Below are positions 37,984 to 49,175 of a stretch of 64,000 nt of DNA, one piece after another (within the stretch, counting starts at the first letter, position 1; every line of letters begins with the position of its first letter). The notes below the pieces were generated by a model, which saw only the letters and a list, made by a program, of their open reading frames with translations, did not search any database and was not told the origin of the DNA. The stretch spans positions 1,717,630 through 1,781,629 of the forward strand of contig NZ_SADT02000001.1 in NCBI RefSeq assembly GCF_004016445.2, in the 5' to 3' direction. The position numbers and the translations under genes are program-made. The DNA comes from Mesorhizobium sp. M2E.F.Ca.ET.219.01.1.1 (GTDB lineage Bacteria > Pseudomonadota > Alphaproteobacteria > Rhizobiales > Rhizobiaceae).

Positions 37984-38949
37984 GTGTTCGAGGGATTCAG
38001 CCCGATCTACGTCGTTTACGCCGCGGCGGCGCTCACCGGCATCATGATCGCCGAGGGCCTTTACCTGCTCTATGCCGGGCGCAGCGACAAGCGCATGGCG
38101 ATCAACCGCCGCATGAAGCTTGCCGAGAACAAGATCAGCCAGGAGCAGGTGCTGATCCAACTGCGCAAGGAGCGCGGGATCGACGGCCACAGCTCCGTCT
38201 TTTCCCTCGACCGTTTCCGCGCCCTGCGCACGCAGTCCGGCATGACCACGCCGTTGCCGAAGTTCCTGATGATCACATCGGGGGTCGCTTTCGCGCTGGC
38301 GCTTCTCACGATTTGGAAGGGCTTGCCGCTTCTGTTCGGCCTGATCCTGTTTCTCATACTGCTGCCGGTGCTGCCGGTGATGGCGATGCGCTTCATGCGC
38401 AAGCGCCGGCACAAGCGGTTCGGGATACAGTTGCCCGAGGCGCTGGAACTGATCACGCGCGGCCTGAAGGCCGGCCATCCGGTGCCGGTGGCGATCGCCA
38501 TGGTGGCGCGCGAAATGGCCGACCCGATCGGCACCGAGTTCGGCGTCGTCGCCGACGAGGTGACCTATGGCTCGGACCTGGTGTCGGCGCTGAACAATCT
38601 GTTCGACCGGGTGGGGCACGAGGACCTGCCGCTGTTCGTCACGGCGGTGTCGATCCAGAGCAGTTCGGGCGGCAATCTGCGCGAGATCCTCGACGGCCTG
38701 TCCGCGACGATACGCGAGCGCGGCAAGCTGCGCCGCAAGGTGCGCGCCATTTCGACCGAAGGGCGCATGTCCGCCTACATCCTGACCGCGGTGCCGGTGC
38801 TTTTGTTCACCGCCATCATGGTGCTGATGCCGCAGTTCTACCAGGACGTCTGGGACGAGCCGAAGACCTGGTACATGCTGAGCGGAACCATCCTGTGGCT
38901 GCTGCTCGGCAACGCCATCATGTTCAAGATGTCGAATTTCAGGTTCTGA
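37984..38949 (+). CDS. tadB: Tad pilus platform protein TadB (CpaG)
   Basis: A 321-residue inner-membrane platform protein with a T2SSF domain. It has an N-terminal membrane helix (YVVYAAAALTGIMIAEGLYLLY), a further pair near residues 95-135, the cytoplasmic domain LPEALELITRGLKAGHPV...SGGNLREIL typical of TadB, and two C-terminal helices. The start is GTG at 37984, 4 bp after the cpaF stop. It pairs with TadC as the membrane platform for the CpaF motor. Confidence 0.93.
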   Translation: MFEGFSPIYVVYAAAALTGIMIAEGLYLLYAGRSDKRMAINRRMKLAENKISQEQVLIQLRKERGIDGHSSVFSLDRFRALRTQSGMTTPLPKFLMITSGVAFALALLTIWKGLPLLFGLILFLILLPVLPVMAMRFMRKRRHKRFGIQLPEALELITRGLKAGHPVPVAIAMVAREMADPIGTEFGVVADEVTYGSDLVSALNNLFDRVGHEDLPLFVTAVSIQSSSGGNLREILDGLSATIRERGKLRRKVRAISTEGRMSAYILTAVPVLLFTAIMVLMPQFYQDVWDEPKTWYMLSGTILWLLLGNAIMFKMSNFRF

Positions 38950-38950
38950 A

Positions 38951-39916
38951 ATGGAAGACGTCATCCGCTTCCTCGCCTCGCTCGCGCCGACGTCGCTGAT
39001 GCCGGTTGCTGTGCTGCTGCTGGTGCTGGGCGGCGGCGCCGTCGCCTGGCCGCTTGTGCTCGCCAAGGGCGATCGCGGCGAGGTCAAGCGCCGGCTGAAG
39101 GTCGAGGTGGTGCAGCCGGTCGAACAGGCGGAAGCGGCGCCCAAGAAGAGCACCAGCGCCGTGCGCGAGAAGGCGGTGAAACGGGCGCAGGAGTTCTATG
39201 CCAAGAGCGACCCGGAAAATGTCGCGCGGCTGCGCATGAAGCTCATCCAGGCCGGCTATATGGAGCCGCGCGCCGTCGGCATGTTCTTCCTGATCCGCTT
39301 CGCCACCCTGATCGGTGCGGCCTTGGGCGCGTTCCTGATCAACCATTGGGCGGCGAGTGCCGAGTCGACCATGACCAGCCGCTGGACCTTCATCATCCTG
39401 TCGGGCGCCGGCGGCTACTTCCTGCCGGGTCTGGTGCTGACGCAGAAGGTTCGGGAGAAGATGCGCGAATACCGCAACGGCTTTCCCGATTTCATGGATC
39501 TGATGATCGTCTGCTCCGATGCCGGCATGAGCATGGAGGCCGGCATCGAGCGGGTCTCAAGGGAGCTTTCCAGGACCTATCCGTCGCTCAGCCAGAACCT
39601 GATCCTGGTGTCGCTGGAACTGCGGGCCGGGCGCAGCCTCGACGACGCGCTCAAGGCGCTCGCCGACCGCCTCAGCCTCGACGAGGTGCGCTCCTTCGCA
39701 ACGCTGCTGCAGCAATCCAAGGAACTCGGCACCAGCCTGTCGGGCTCGCTGCGCGTCTTCTCCGACGAAATGCGGCACAAGCGCATGTCGCTGGCGGAGG
39801 AGAAGGCGCATGCCTTGCCGGCCAAGATGTCGGTGCCGGTGACGGTCTGCATCCTGCCGGTGGTGCTGATGATCGCCATTATTCCGATCATTGTTAAGCT
39901 GACCACCCACCACTGA
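38951..39916 (+). CDS. tadC: Tad pilus platform protein TadC (CpaH)
   Basis: A 321-residue T2SSF-domain membrane protein, partner of TadB. An N-terminal helix (SLMPVAVLLLVLGGGAVAWPLVL), then a charged linker, membrane helices near residues 110-160, the domain FPDFMDLMIVCSDAGMSMEAGIERV and two C-terminal helices (VCILPVVLMIAIIPIIVKL). It begins one base after the tadB stop. It is followed at once by palindromic repeat copy 2, which may end the main pilus transcript. Confidence 0.93.
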   Translation: MEDVIRFLASLAPTSLMPVAVLLLVLGGGAVAWPLVLAKGDRGEVKRRLKVEVVQPVEQAEAAPKKSTSAVREKAVKRAQEFYAKSDPENVARLRMKLIQAGYMEPRAVGMFFLIRFATLIGAALGAFLINHWAASAESTMTSRWTFIILSGAGGYFLPGLVLTQKVREKMREYRNGFPDFMDLMIVCSDAGMSMEAGIERVSRELSRTYPSLSQNLILVSLELRAGRSLDDALKALADRLSLDEVRSFATLLQQSKELGTSLSGSLRVFSDEMRHKRMSLAEEKAHALPAKMSVPVTVCILPVVLMIAIIPIIVKLTTHH

Positions 39917-40065
39917 GGATTCAGGTGAGGCCGGTCTGCAAACGGCGGCTTCCTGCGCTTCCGGTGCTCACGTACTTTAAGTACGTTCCGCTCCGGTTCT
40001 CGGAAGCCACCTTGTTTGATCGCTTCGGGCCCGTCTTCGACTCCGACTCGGCCTGACCTGAATCC
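39917..40065. repeat. Palindromic intergenic repeat, copy 2
   Basis: GGATTCAGGT (39917-39926) and ACCTGAATCC (40056-40065) are perfect inverted ends. The centre contains the palindrome GTACTTTAAGTAC. It is nearly the same as copy 1 at 12123-12265, but carries about 30 extra bases (near 40012-40042) in the right arm. It lies directly after tadC. The rest of this gap (40066-40209) shows no other element. Confidence 0.85.
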
Positions 40066-40209
40066 AGCAGCACCTCAAGGGGCGCTGGTTAACGCATCCT
40101 TGGCGGGCAACCAAAATTTAGCTGCATTTCGGCACCGAAGCTTAATCGCCTCTGCTGTATCGTCTTTTCCTGAAGAACGACCCGGCAAATCGGGCGATGG
40201 GGCAGGGGC

Positions 40210-40683
40210 ATGCGTCAGAGACTTCCCAAAGCAGCGGCGGCGTTGGCAGCCATTTTGATGATTGCGGGCTGCACGACGAACAACAACGTCGACACGACCA
40301 AGACCACGGCAATCCAGCCGGTGGCCAAGGATGTCAGCGCCGATGATCTCGTCGAAGGCAAGGCGCAGTTCCGCGAGGCGAATTTCGGCCTGGCCGAACA
40401 GCATTTCCGCAAGGCGGTCGAGCTCAGATCAGACAATGCCGAAGCCTGGATGGGGCTTGCCGCATCCTATGACGAACTCGGCCGTTTCGACTTCGCCGAC
40501 CGCGCCTATGCGCAGTTGCTGAAGGTTGCCGGCCGCAAGCCGCAGATCGTCAACAATATGGGTTATTCGCAGCTCCTGCGCGGCAACAAGAAGAAGGCGC
40601 GCGCGCTGCTGCTCGAAGCCAAGGCCCACATGGCTGATCCGACCGTGGTCGACGCCAATCTGGCACTTCTGAACAAGAGCTAG
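40210..40683 (+). CDS. TPR lipoprotein (TadD-like)
   Basis: A 157-residue lipoprotein with lipobox LMIAGC (Cys21) and tetratricopeptide repeats from about residue 50 (AQFREANFGLAEQHFRKAVELRSDNAEAWMGLAASYDELGRFDFADRAYAQLL, then a third repeat with NNMGYSQLLRGNKKKARALL). TadD, the TPR lipoprotein that assists secretin assembly in Tad systems, usually follows tadC, which supports this role. The palindromic repeat lies between it and tadC, so its expression may differ from the rest of the operon. Confidence 0.85.
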   Translation: MRQRLPKAAAALAAILMIAGCTTNNNVDTTKTTAIQPVAKDVSADDLVEGKAQFREANFGLAEQHFRKAVELRSDNAEAWMGLAASYDELGRFDFADRAYAQLLKVAGRKPQIVNNMGYSQLLRGNKKKARALLLEAKAHMADPTVVDANLALLNKS

Positions 40684-41053
40684 AGCCTTCTCGGGCTTGG
40701 GTTGAATCGTTCCGCCCGAATTCCTCGGCCGCCGGCCGAACGCCGTTTCAGCGAAACGGGACAAGTTCCACCCGGTACGATTTTTGTTTGTCGATTGGCG
40801 AAATCGAAGCGCCAGGGTGAAACTTCCGGGCTGGCGGACGCACGCCCTGTGGATCGCCTCGCGCTGGTGAGAAGAACTGTTTCAATATAAACCAACAATT
40901 TCTAGTCTTCGCGTCTGCTGGATGCACTGGTGGATGCTTTGTAAACCTTGTCGGAAGGTTAGGTCGAAAGGTTAGCTGAAAACGGTATCAGCGGGCCGCC
41001 GTTAACCTAGAATGCAGCGTCACTGACGACTCCCAAGAGGTGGCGGCTCAACA
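40684..41053. other. Intergenic region without a gene
   Basis: 370 bp between the TPR lipoprotein and the GGDEF gene. It holds a small perfect hairpin CCGTTTC-AGC-GAAACGG (40743-40759), a more AT-rich stretch near 40875-40905, and short direct repeats (GGATGC twice near 40920-40940; AAGGTTAG twice near 40956-40976) ahead of the downstream gene. No coding signal is seen. The last part probably carries the promoter of the diguanylate cyclase gene. Confidence 0.5.
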
Positions 41054-42226
41054 ATGTTGGATTTTAGTTCGCTCCTGCTCGCGGCGGCGTTGTCGGGCAC
41101 GTGCCTCAGCATCACCATGCTTGCGATCTGGCTCACCGCTCCGCGGGCGCCCTTCGTGCTGACGGTGGCGTGCGGCATCCTTGTGCTTGTCGCGCATGTC
41201 ATTCTGTTCTGGCAATACACCAAGGAACCCAACCCCTGGCTCTGCCAGGCAGCGCTGGTGCTGCTCAGCCTGGGTTTCCTCATCATCTGCCTGTCGGCGA
41301 TGCAATATCTGGGCGTCGGCAACCATGGTAGGGTTGTTCTGCCGACATTGGCAGCCATGGCCGCCTGCGCCGTGTTCACCTATCTCGGATTCGACGGCAT
41401 CGGCTTCCTCATCACCTATTCGGCTGTCACGGCGCTGCTCGCGGCGATCGGAACGATGTTCTGGATGAAGGGCGATCACGACCGCAGGATTCTGTTCGTC
41501 GTCTCGTTCCTGAGCGGAGCCTGCGGCTTGTCCTTCGCGCTGTGCGGCCTGGTGTTGCTCGAGCAAGGGCAATGGGTTCTCGGTGCTGCGCCCGACAACT
41601 GGGCGGAGCGGCTGAATACCGTCGTCGCGGTCGCCTGCATGACTGGCCTCGGCGCGCTGACGCTTTCGCTGCATCATCTGCAAGCGCAGATCGAGCTCAA
41701 GGCCGAGACCATGACCGATCCGTTGACCGGCCTGATGAACCGCAGGGCGCTCAACGAACTCTACGGCGATCGCAGCTTCGGTCCGTTCATGGCGATCGCG
41801 ATGTTCGATCTCGACCATTTCAAGACAACCAATGATGTCTTCGGCCATCCCGTCGGCGACAAGGTCCTTTGCCGCTTCGCGGCGGTGATCAAGAAATATG
41901 GCAGGACAGGGGTCGACGCCTTCCGGCTAGGCGGCGAGGAGTTCGCGATCGTCATGTCGCGGATCACGCCTGAAAAGGCGCATGACATGGCAAGCCGCAT
42001 CGGCGTCGCCTTCGGCACAGAGGTCGTCGCGACGCATCGCGGCCCGCTGCGCAGCAGCGTCAGTGGCGGCATGGGATTTGGCGCAGCTAGCGGCCGGACC
42101 CTGGACGAGATGCTGGCCGAAGCGGACGCCGCGCTCTATGCCGCCAAACGCGCCGGGCGGAACCGCGTTATCGCCCAACGCCAGGAGGGCCGGCCTGATA
42201 GCGGGCCGGCCCAGAAAACCGCCTGA
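41054..42226 (+). CDS. Membrane diguanylate cyclase (GGDEF domain)
   Basis: A 390-residue enzyme predicted to make c-di-GMP. About six hydrophobic segments fill residues 1-205 and act as sensor or anchor; the GGDEF domain spans about 215-375, with DPLTGLMNRR (222-231), FDLDHFKTTND and the active-site loop GGEEF (293-297). The upstream sequence RTGVDAFRL does not give the RxxD inhibitory site at the normal spacing, so product inhibition may be lacking. Near the pilus locus, it may tune surface attachment, though no direct link is shown. Confidence 0.9.
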   Translation: MLDFSSLLLAAALSGTCLSITMLAIWLTAPRAPFVLTVACGILVLVAHVILFWQYTKEPNPWLCQAALVLLSLGFLIICLSAMQYLGVGNHGRVVLPTLAAMAACAVFTYLGFDGIGFLITYSAVTALLAAIGTMFWMKGDHDRRILFVVSFLSGACGLSFALCGLVLLEQGQWVLGAAPDNWAERLNTVVAVACMTGLGALTLSLHHLQAQIELKAETMTDPLTGLMNRRALNELYGDRSFGPFMAIAMFDLDHFKTTNDVFGHPVGDKVLCRFAAVIKKYGRTGVDAFRLGGEEFAIVMSRITPEKAHDMASRIGVAFGTEVVATHRGPLRSSVSGGMGFGAASGRTLDEMLAEADAALYAAKRAGRNRVIAQRQEGRPDSGPAQKTA

Positions 42227-42230
42227 ACGA

Positions 42231-45038
<2,808 letters not shown>

Positions 45039-45054
45039 TTCCAAGATCCTGTTG

Positions 45055-45423
45055 TCAGCCGATATGGGCTTTGTAGGCGGCCTCATCCATGAGGCTGTCG
45101 AGTTGGCTTTCGTTGGAAAGCTTCATCTTCCAGAGCCAACCGTGGCCGGTCGCCGCCGAATTGACCAGCGAGGGGTCGGCCGACAGTGAGCCATTGGCCT
45201 CGGTGATCTCGCCGTCGACCGGCGCGTAAACGTCCGAAGCCGCCTTGACGGATTCGACAACGACGGCTGTATCGCCCTTGGCAAGCTTGCGGCCGATTTC
45301 CGGCAGCTCGACGAAAACGAGATCGCCGAGCTGTTCCTGCGCATAGTCGGTGATGCCGACAGTGGCGACGCCGCCTTCGATACGGAGCCATTCATGATCT
45401 TCAGTGAAGTAGGTCTTTGCCAT
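45055..45423 (-). CDS. gcvH: Glycine cleavage system H protein
   Basis: The lipoylated carrier protein of glycine cleavage. The 122 residues contain the lipoyl site Lys60 in [15 protein letters not shown] and the conserved opening [10 protein letters not shown]. It lies between gcvT (7 bp upstream) and gcvP (16 bp downstream) in the same operon. Confidence 0.97.
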   Translation of the reverse strand: MAKTYFTEDHEWLRIEGGVATVGITDYAQEQLGDLVFVELPEIGRKLAKGDTAVVVESVKAASDVYAPVDGEITEANGSLSADPSLVNSAATGHGWLWKMKLSNESQLDSLMDEAAYKAHIG

Positions 45424-45430
45424 CTGGAAA

Positions 45431-46528
45431 TCATCCTTTGCGGTAGCGGTGCGGGGTGAAGGGCAGGGACGTGACGTCGATCGGGATTTTCGTCCCGCGG
45501 ACATCGGCGAAGAGTTTTGTGCCGGGCCTGGCCAGCGCCGTGTCGACATAACCCATAGCGACCGGGTGGCCGGTCGAAGGGCCGAAGCCGCCGGAAGTGA
45601 CATGGCCGGCCTGATTGCCGCCGGCATCGACGAGTGCCGCGCCGGCGCGCACCGGCTGGCGGCCGTCGGGCTTCAGGCCGACGCGCTTCTGCGACGGCCC
45701 GCGCTCGACGATGGAGCGTAGCGCGTCGGCGCCGATGAAATGGCCGGCGCGGACTTCCTTGGGGATCGCCCACATCAGGCCGGCGCTCGCCGGGTCGACT
45801 TCCGGCGTCAGGTCCTGCCCGTGCAGGCAAAGTCCGGCCTCGAGCCGCAGGCTGTCGCGCGCGGCAAGGCCGATCCACTGCACGCGCTCGTCTTCCAGGA
45901 GTTTGGCGATGAGATCCCGCGCGTCCTTTTCCGGCAGGCCAATCTCGAAACCGTCTTCGCCGGTGTAGCCGGACCGGCTCATGAACCAGTTCTGGCGCGG
46001 CTCGATGCCGTGCATGAAGAGCAGCGAGCCGGTCTCGATGCCGGCTCGTGCCAAAGCCGCCCAGGCGTCCGGACCCTGGATCGCCAGGAAGACGCGGTCG
46101 AGCGGCTCGACTTTGGCGTCGAAATCCGTTGCCAAAGCGCGCAGATGCTTCTCGTCCTCGACGGCGTTGCCGGCATTGGCCACGACCATGAACCGGTTTT
46201 CGCCCAGGCGCGTGACGATCAGGTCGTCGATAATGCCCGCTGCCTCGTTAAGGAAGAACGTGTATTTGGACTGCGAGATCTCCAGCGCGCCGGCATCGAG
46301 CGGGCAGGCCCGGTTCAACAGCGCCGCGGCGCCCGGACCGCCGACCTCGAACAGCTTCATATGCGAGATGTCGAACAGCCCGGCGTGCTCGCGCGTGTGC
46401 AGGTGCTCCTTCATCACGCCGGGCGGATAGGTGAGCGGCATCGACCAGCCGGCGAAAGCGCCGAAGCGCGCGCCCGCAGCCTGATGCAAATCCTCGAGGG
46501 GTAGGTGCCTGGTGTCTTCGCCTGTCAT
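45431..46528 (-). CDS. gcvT: Glycine cleavage system aminomethyltransferase, T protein
   Basis: Transfers the methylene unit from GcvH to tetrahydrofolate and frees ammonia. The 365 residues show the folate-binding domain ([28 protein letters not shown]), [13 protein letters not shown] and [13 protein letters not shown] signatures and the C-terminal barrel ([20 protein letters not shown]). The ATG 46528 is followed by [15 protein letters not shown]. First gene of the operon, directly behind the glycine riboswitch. Confidence 0.97.
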   Translation of the reverse strand: MTGEDTRHLPLEDLHQAAGARFGAFAGWSMPLTYPPGVMKEHLHTREHAGLFDISHMKLFEVGGPGAAALLNRACPLDAGALEISQSKYTFFLNEAAGIIDDLIVTRLGENRFMVVANAGNAVEDEKHLRALATDFDAKVEPLDRVFLAIQGPDAWAALARAGIETGSLLFMHGIEPRQNWFMSRSGYTGEDGFEIGLPEKDARDLIAKLLEDERVQWIGLAARDSLRLEAGLCLHGQDLTPEVDPASAGLMWAIPKEVRAGHFIGADALRSIVERGPSQKRVGLKPDGRQPVRAGAALVDAGGNQAGHVTSGGFGPSTGHPVAMGYVDTALARPGTKLFADVRGTKIPIDVTSLPFTPHRYRKG

Positions 46529-46578
46529 GTCTTCTCCAGAGTCGCACGCAATCGACCGCAATTGGCGGCCTAGTCCGT

Positions 46579-46758
46579 GCCCCTCTGTCTGAAGCCTGAG
46601 AGACTCGCGCCCCGTAACTCTGTCGGCAGCGCTTACACCTTCGGCGCGGGGCCAGGCCCCGACTTTCCAGAGTTGTCTTTCCCGTCCACGGTTCTTTTGC
46701 CTGAGAGATTTCGGGCGATTTCCCCTTCGGCGACAGCTCTCGCTGCTCTCTCCCGCAA
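46579..46758 (-). promoter_or_regulatory. Tandem glycine riboswitch
   Basis: On the minus strand two glycine aptamers stand in tandem. The first (about 46758-46680) has GCGGGAGAGAGC, CGCCGAAGGGG and ATCTCTCAGGCAAAAG; the second (about 46676-46579) has CGCCGAAGGTGTAAG, GTCTCTCAGGCTTCAGACAGAGGG. The gcvT start is about 50 bp downstream. It is expected to turn on gcvTHP when glycine is plentiful. It fills much of the 422-bp gap; 46759-46950 holds the gcv promoter region and shows no other element. Confidence 0.95.
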
Positions 46759-46950
46759 ACAGGTGGGACTCACAACCGAGCCCCCGACGCGCCATCCATA
46801 GCCCGTCGGCGACACGTTGTCACCTCCCAGCGACATGTTGCTGACAAGTCTTCGCTAACCACGCCATTTGCCGGTTTCTCAAGACAATGCTGATAAACCG
46901 GCAAAATGACAAAGGCTCGCCGGCAATAGGCGACAGGGCAGGGACGGCGG

Positions 46951-47955
46951 ATGGGCGAATTGATCATGAGCGCTCCGGTGGCGGGGTTGACCTCGAAGAA
47001 CAAGATCTCGGCCGAGGACGTGGCGATGCTGCGGCGCGAGGTTTTCGCTGACGGCGTGGTGAGCCGCGGCGAGGCGGAGGCGCTGTTCGCGCTCGACCAG
47101 AGCGCGCGCGACAAATGCGGCGAATGGGCGCCGTTCTTCGTCGAAGCGGTGACCGACTACATCGTCCACCAGGAAAAACCGGAAGGCTATATCTCGGAGC
47201 AGAATGCCGACTGGCTGGTCCGCACCGTCTCGCGTGACGGCATGGTCGACAGCCGCACGGAGCTCGAGCTTTTGGTACATGTGCTGGAGGAAGCGAAATC
47301 CTCGCCCGGCCAGCTTTCGGCCTATGCGCTGGAGCAGGTCGCGCATGCGGTGATCGACGGCAAGGGGCCGTTGATGCTCGGCGGCGAGCTGGTTCCGGGC
47401 TTGATCGCCAAGGCCGAGGTCGATCTCCTGCGCCGCATCCTCCATGCCTTTGGCGGCGACGGCAACATCGCCATCAGTAAGGCCGAAGCGGAGGTCCTGT
47501 TCAGGATCAACGACCGGACCGCGGACGTCGACAACGATCCGTCGTGGAACGACCTCTTCGTCAAGGTGATCGCCAACTATGTCATGTGCTCGGCCGGCTA
47601 CGAGCCGCCGACGCGCGAGGTGGCACTGTGGCACGAAAACTTCCTCGACGAGGCGGCGCCGACGCTGGGCGGGTTCTTCGGCCGCATGGTCTCGGGCGGG
47701 TTTTCCGCAATCCTCGAGGCCTACAATTCCCCTGACAATATAGAGGCCGAATGGGAAGCCAGGAACCGGGCCAGCGAGGCGCTAGCCCGCCGCGCCGAGA
47801 CCATCGACGCCGATGAAGCCCAATGGCTGGCCGAGCGCGTCGGCGGCGGCCAGCGGCCGTTGCGCGACAACGAGCGCGCGCTGCTGACGCTGATCAAGCA
47901 CGCTTCGCCGGAAATCCATCCGGCGCTGAAGCCGCTGCTCGATAAGGTCGCCTAG
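46951..47955 (+). CDS. Hypothetical protein with duplicated helical module
   Basis: A 334-residue cytoplasmic protein I do not recognise with certainty; it resembles conserved rhizobial hypotheticals, some labelled TerB-like. Two halves repeat: AMLRREVFADGVVSRGEAEALFAL...WAPFFVEAVTDYIV (about 26-73) matches DLLRRILHAFGGDGNIAISKAEAEVLFRI...WNDLFVKVIANYV (about 154-209), and a second element, NADWLVRTVSRDGMVDSRTELELL (about 85-108), matches EAQWLAERVGGGQRPLRDNERALL (about 288-311). The spacing loops (GDGNIAISKAE) recall EF-hand-like turns. No signal peptide. Its stop overlaps the convergent acetyltransferase stop. Confidence 0.65.
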   Translation: MGELIMSAPVAGLTSKNKISAEDVAMLRREVFADGVVSRGEAEALFALDQSARDKCGEWAPFFVEAVTDYIVHQEKPEGYISEQNADWLVRTVSRDGMVDSRTELELLVHVLEEAKSSPGQLSAYALEQVAHAVIDGKGPLMLGGELVPGLIAKAEVDLLRRILHAFGGDGNIAISKAEAEVLFRINDRTADVDNDPSWNDLFVKVIANYVMCSAGYEPPTREVALWHENFLDEAAPTLGGFFGRMVSGGFSAILEAYNSPDNIEAEWEARNRASEALARRAETIDADEAQWLAERVGGGQRPLRDNERALLTLIKHASPEIHPALKPLLDKVA

Positions 47956-48383
47956 GCGTTTCCTGGAAGTGTCTTGCAAAGGATGATGTTGGAATGGCCT
48001 TCGGGCCAGCCGGTCAATTCGGCAATGCGCTTGAAGCCGGCCTTTTCGTACAGGCCAGGTACCTGGAAGTCGTGAGTCGAAACCCATATCCGCAGGGAGC
48101 CGCGCGCGGCGGCCTCGGCGATGAAGGCATCAAGCAGCTTCCTGCCGTGGCCAAGACCGCGATGCGCCTCGTCGATCCACATCAGCGTGAGCTCGGCAAT
48201 GCCGGCCCAGGAATAACCGGCGGCGATCCCGACGGCGCGGCCTTGCTCGTCTCGCAAGGCAAAGACGAGCGCACGGTCGTCGTCACGACCGGTCAGCCGC
48301 CGATTGTCGTCATGCAGACGCTCCTCGACGGCATCAAGCTCGGCGGACGGCAGATCGTGCTCGGCCCGCAGGCGAGGGGCCAT
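47952..48383 (-). CDS. GNAT family N-acetyltransferase
   Basis: A 143-residue GCN5-related acetyltransferase. The acetyl-CoA motif A is LMWIDEAHRGLGHGRKLLDAFIAEA, with VPGLYEKAGFKRIAEL as motif B. The substrate is unknown. Its ATG at 48383 shares one base with the stop of the molybdopterin enzyme gene (TGATG), so it is translated as part of that operon. Its own stop overlaps the convergent hypothetical gene by three bases. Confidence 0.88.
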   Translation of the reverse strand: MAPRLRAEHDLPSAELDAVEERLHDDNRRLTGRDDDRALVFALRDEQGRAVGIAAGYSWAGIAELTLMWIDEAHRGLGHGRKLLDAFIAEAAARGSLRIWVSTHDFQVPGLYEKAGFKRIAELTGWPEGHSNIILCKTLPGNA

Positions 48384-49174
48384 CAAATCCCGCCATACCA
48401 GTCGTAGCCATTGTCCTCCCAGTAGCCGCCGCGGCCGCCGCCGACATTGGCGAAACTGTCGACCAGCTCGATCTTGTAAATGTATTTCGGCATCTTGTAG
48501 CCGAGCTGGCGCTCGACGCGTACTCTGAGCGGCGCGCCGTTCTCGACCGGCAAGGGCTTGCCGTTGAGACCGTAGGCCAAAATGGTCTGCGGATGGCGGG
48601 CATCGATCAGGTCGATGGTGCCGTAATATTTGATGTTGCCGGACAGGCTCTGCTCGATCGTGTCGAGGCAGTGGAACATGACGTAGCGCGCCTGCGGCTT
48701 GACCACCGCCTGGTCAAGCACCAGCGACAGCGGCGTGCCGGTCCACTTGGCGATGCAGCTCCAGCCTTCGACACAGTCGTGGCGGGTGATCTGGGTACGG
48801 CTCGGCATGTTCTGGAGCTGCTCGCGGGTGAGCGACAGCGGCTTTTCGACAAGGCCGGTCACCTCCAGGCGCCAGTCGGCAAAATTGTTGGCGAGCAGGC
48901 CCTTGTAAGTGTCGTCGTCCGGCGCGGTGACGCCGTTCGGCCGCTGCGGCTGGCGGATGTCGGCCTCGGTGAATTCCGGTGCCAGCGCGTCGCGACCTGC
49001 AAGTAAGCGTTGCGCGCGGTAAGTCAGGCCGTTGGCGTTCTCGAGGAAGCTGCGCAGGCCGCCGCCGATGCCGAGACCGCTGTCGAAGGCATCGCAACCC
49101 GATAGCGCGATGCCTGACAGGCCGAGGCTGCCGGCGGTCAGGAATTTACGGCGGCTGATCTGAAATTTGGCCAT
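48383..49174 (-). CDS. Tat-exported molybdopterin oxidoreductase (sulfite oxidase/MsrP-like fold)
   Basis: A 263-residue periplasmic oxidoreductase of the sulfite-oxidase superfamily. The N-terminus is a twin-arginine signal (SRRKFLTAGSLGLSGIALSGC). The probable molybdenum ligand is Cys134 in RHDCVEGWSCIAKWTG. Further family blocks are MFHCLDTIEQSLSGNIKYYGTIDL and NGAPLRVRVERQLGYKMPKYI. It is close to MsrP/YedY-like proteins but is paired with a four-helix cytochrome b rather than an MsrQ type. Substrate unknown. It starts one base after the cytochrome stop. Confidence 0.88.
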   Translation of the reverse strand: MAKFQISRRKFLTAGSLGLSGIALSGCDAFDSGLGIGGGLRSFLENANGLTYRAQRLLAGRDALAPEFTEADIRQPQRPNGVTAPDDDTYKGLLANNFADWRLEVTGLVEKPLSLTREQLQNMPSRTQITRHDCVEGWSCIAKWTGTPLSLVLDQAVVKPQARYVMFHCLDTIEQSLSGNIKYYGTIDLIDARHPQTILAYGLNGKPLPVENGAPLRVRVERQLGYKMPKYIYKIELVDSFANVGGGRGGYWEDNGYDWYGGI

Positions 49175-49175
49175 G

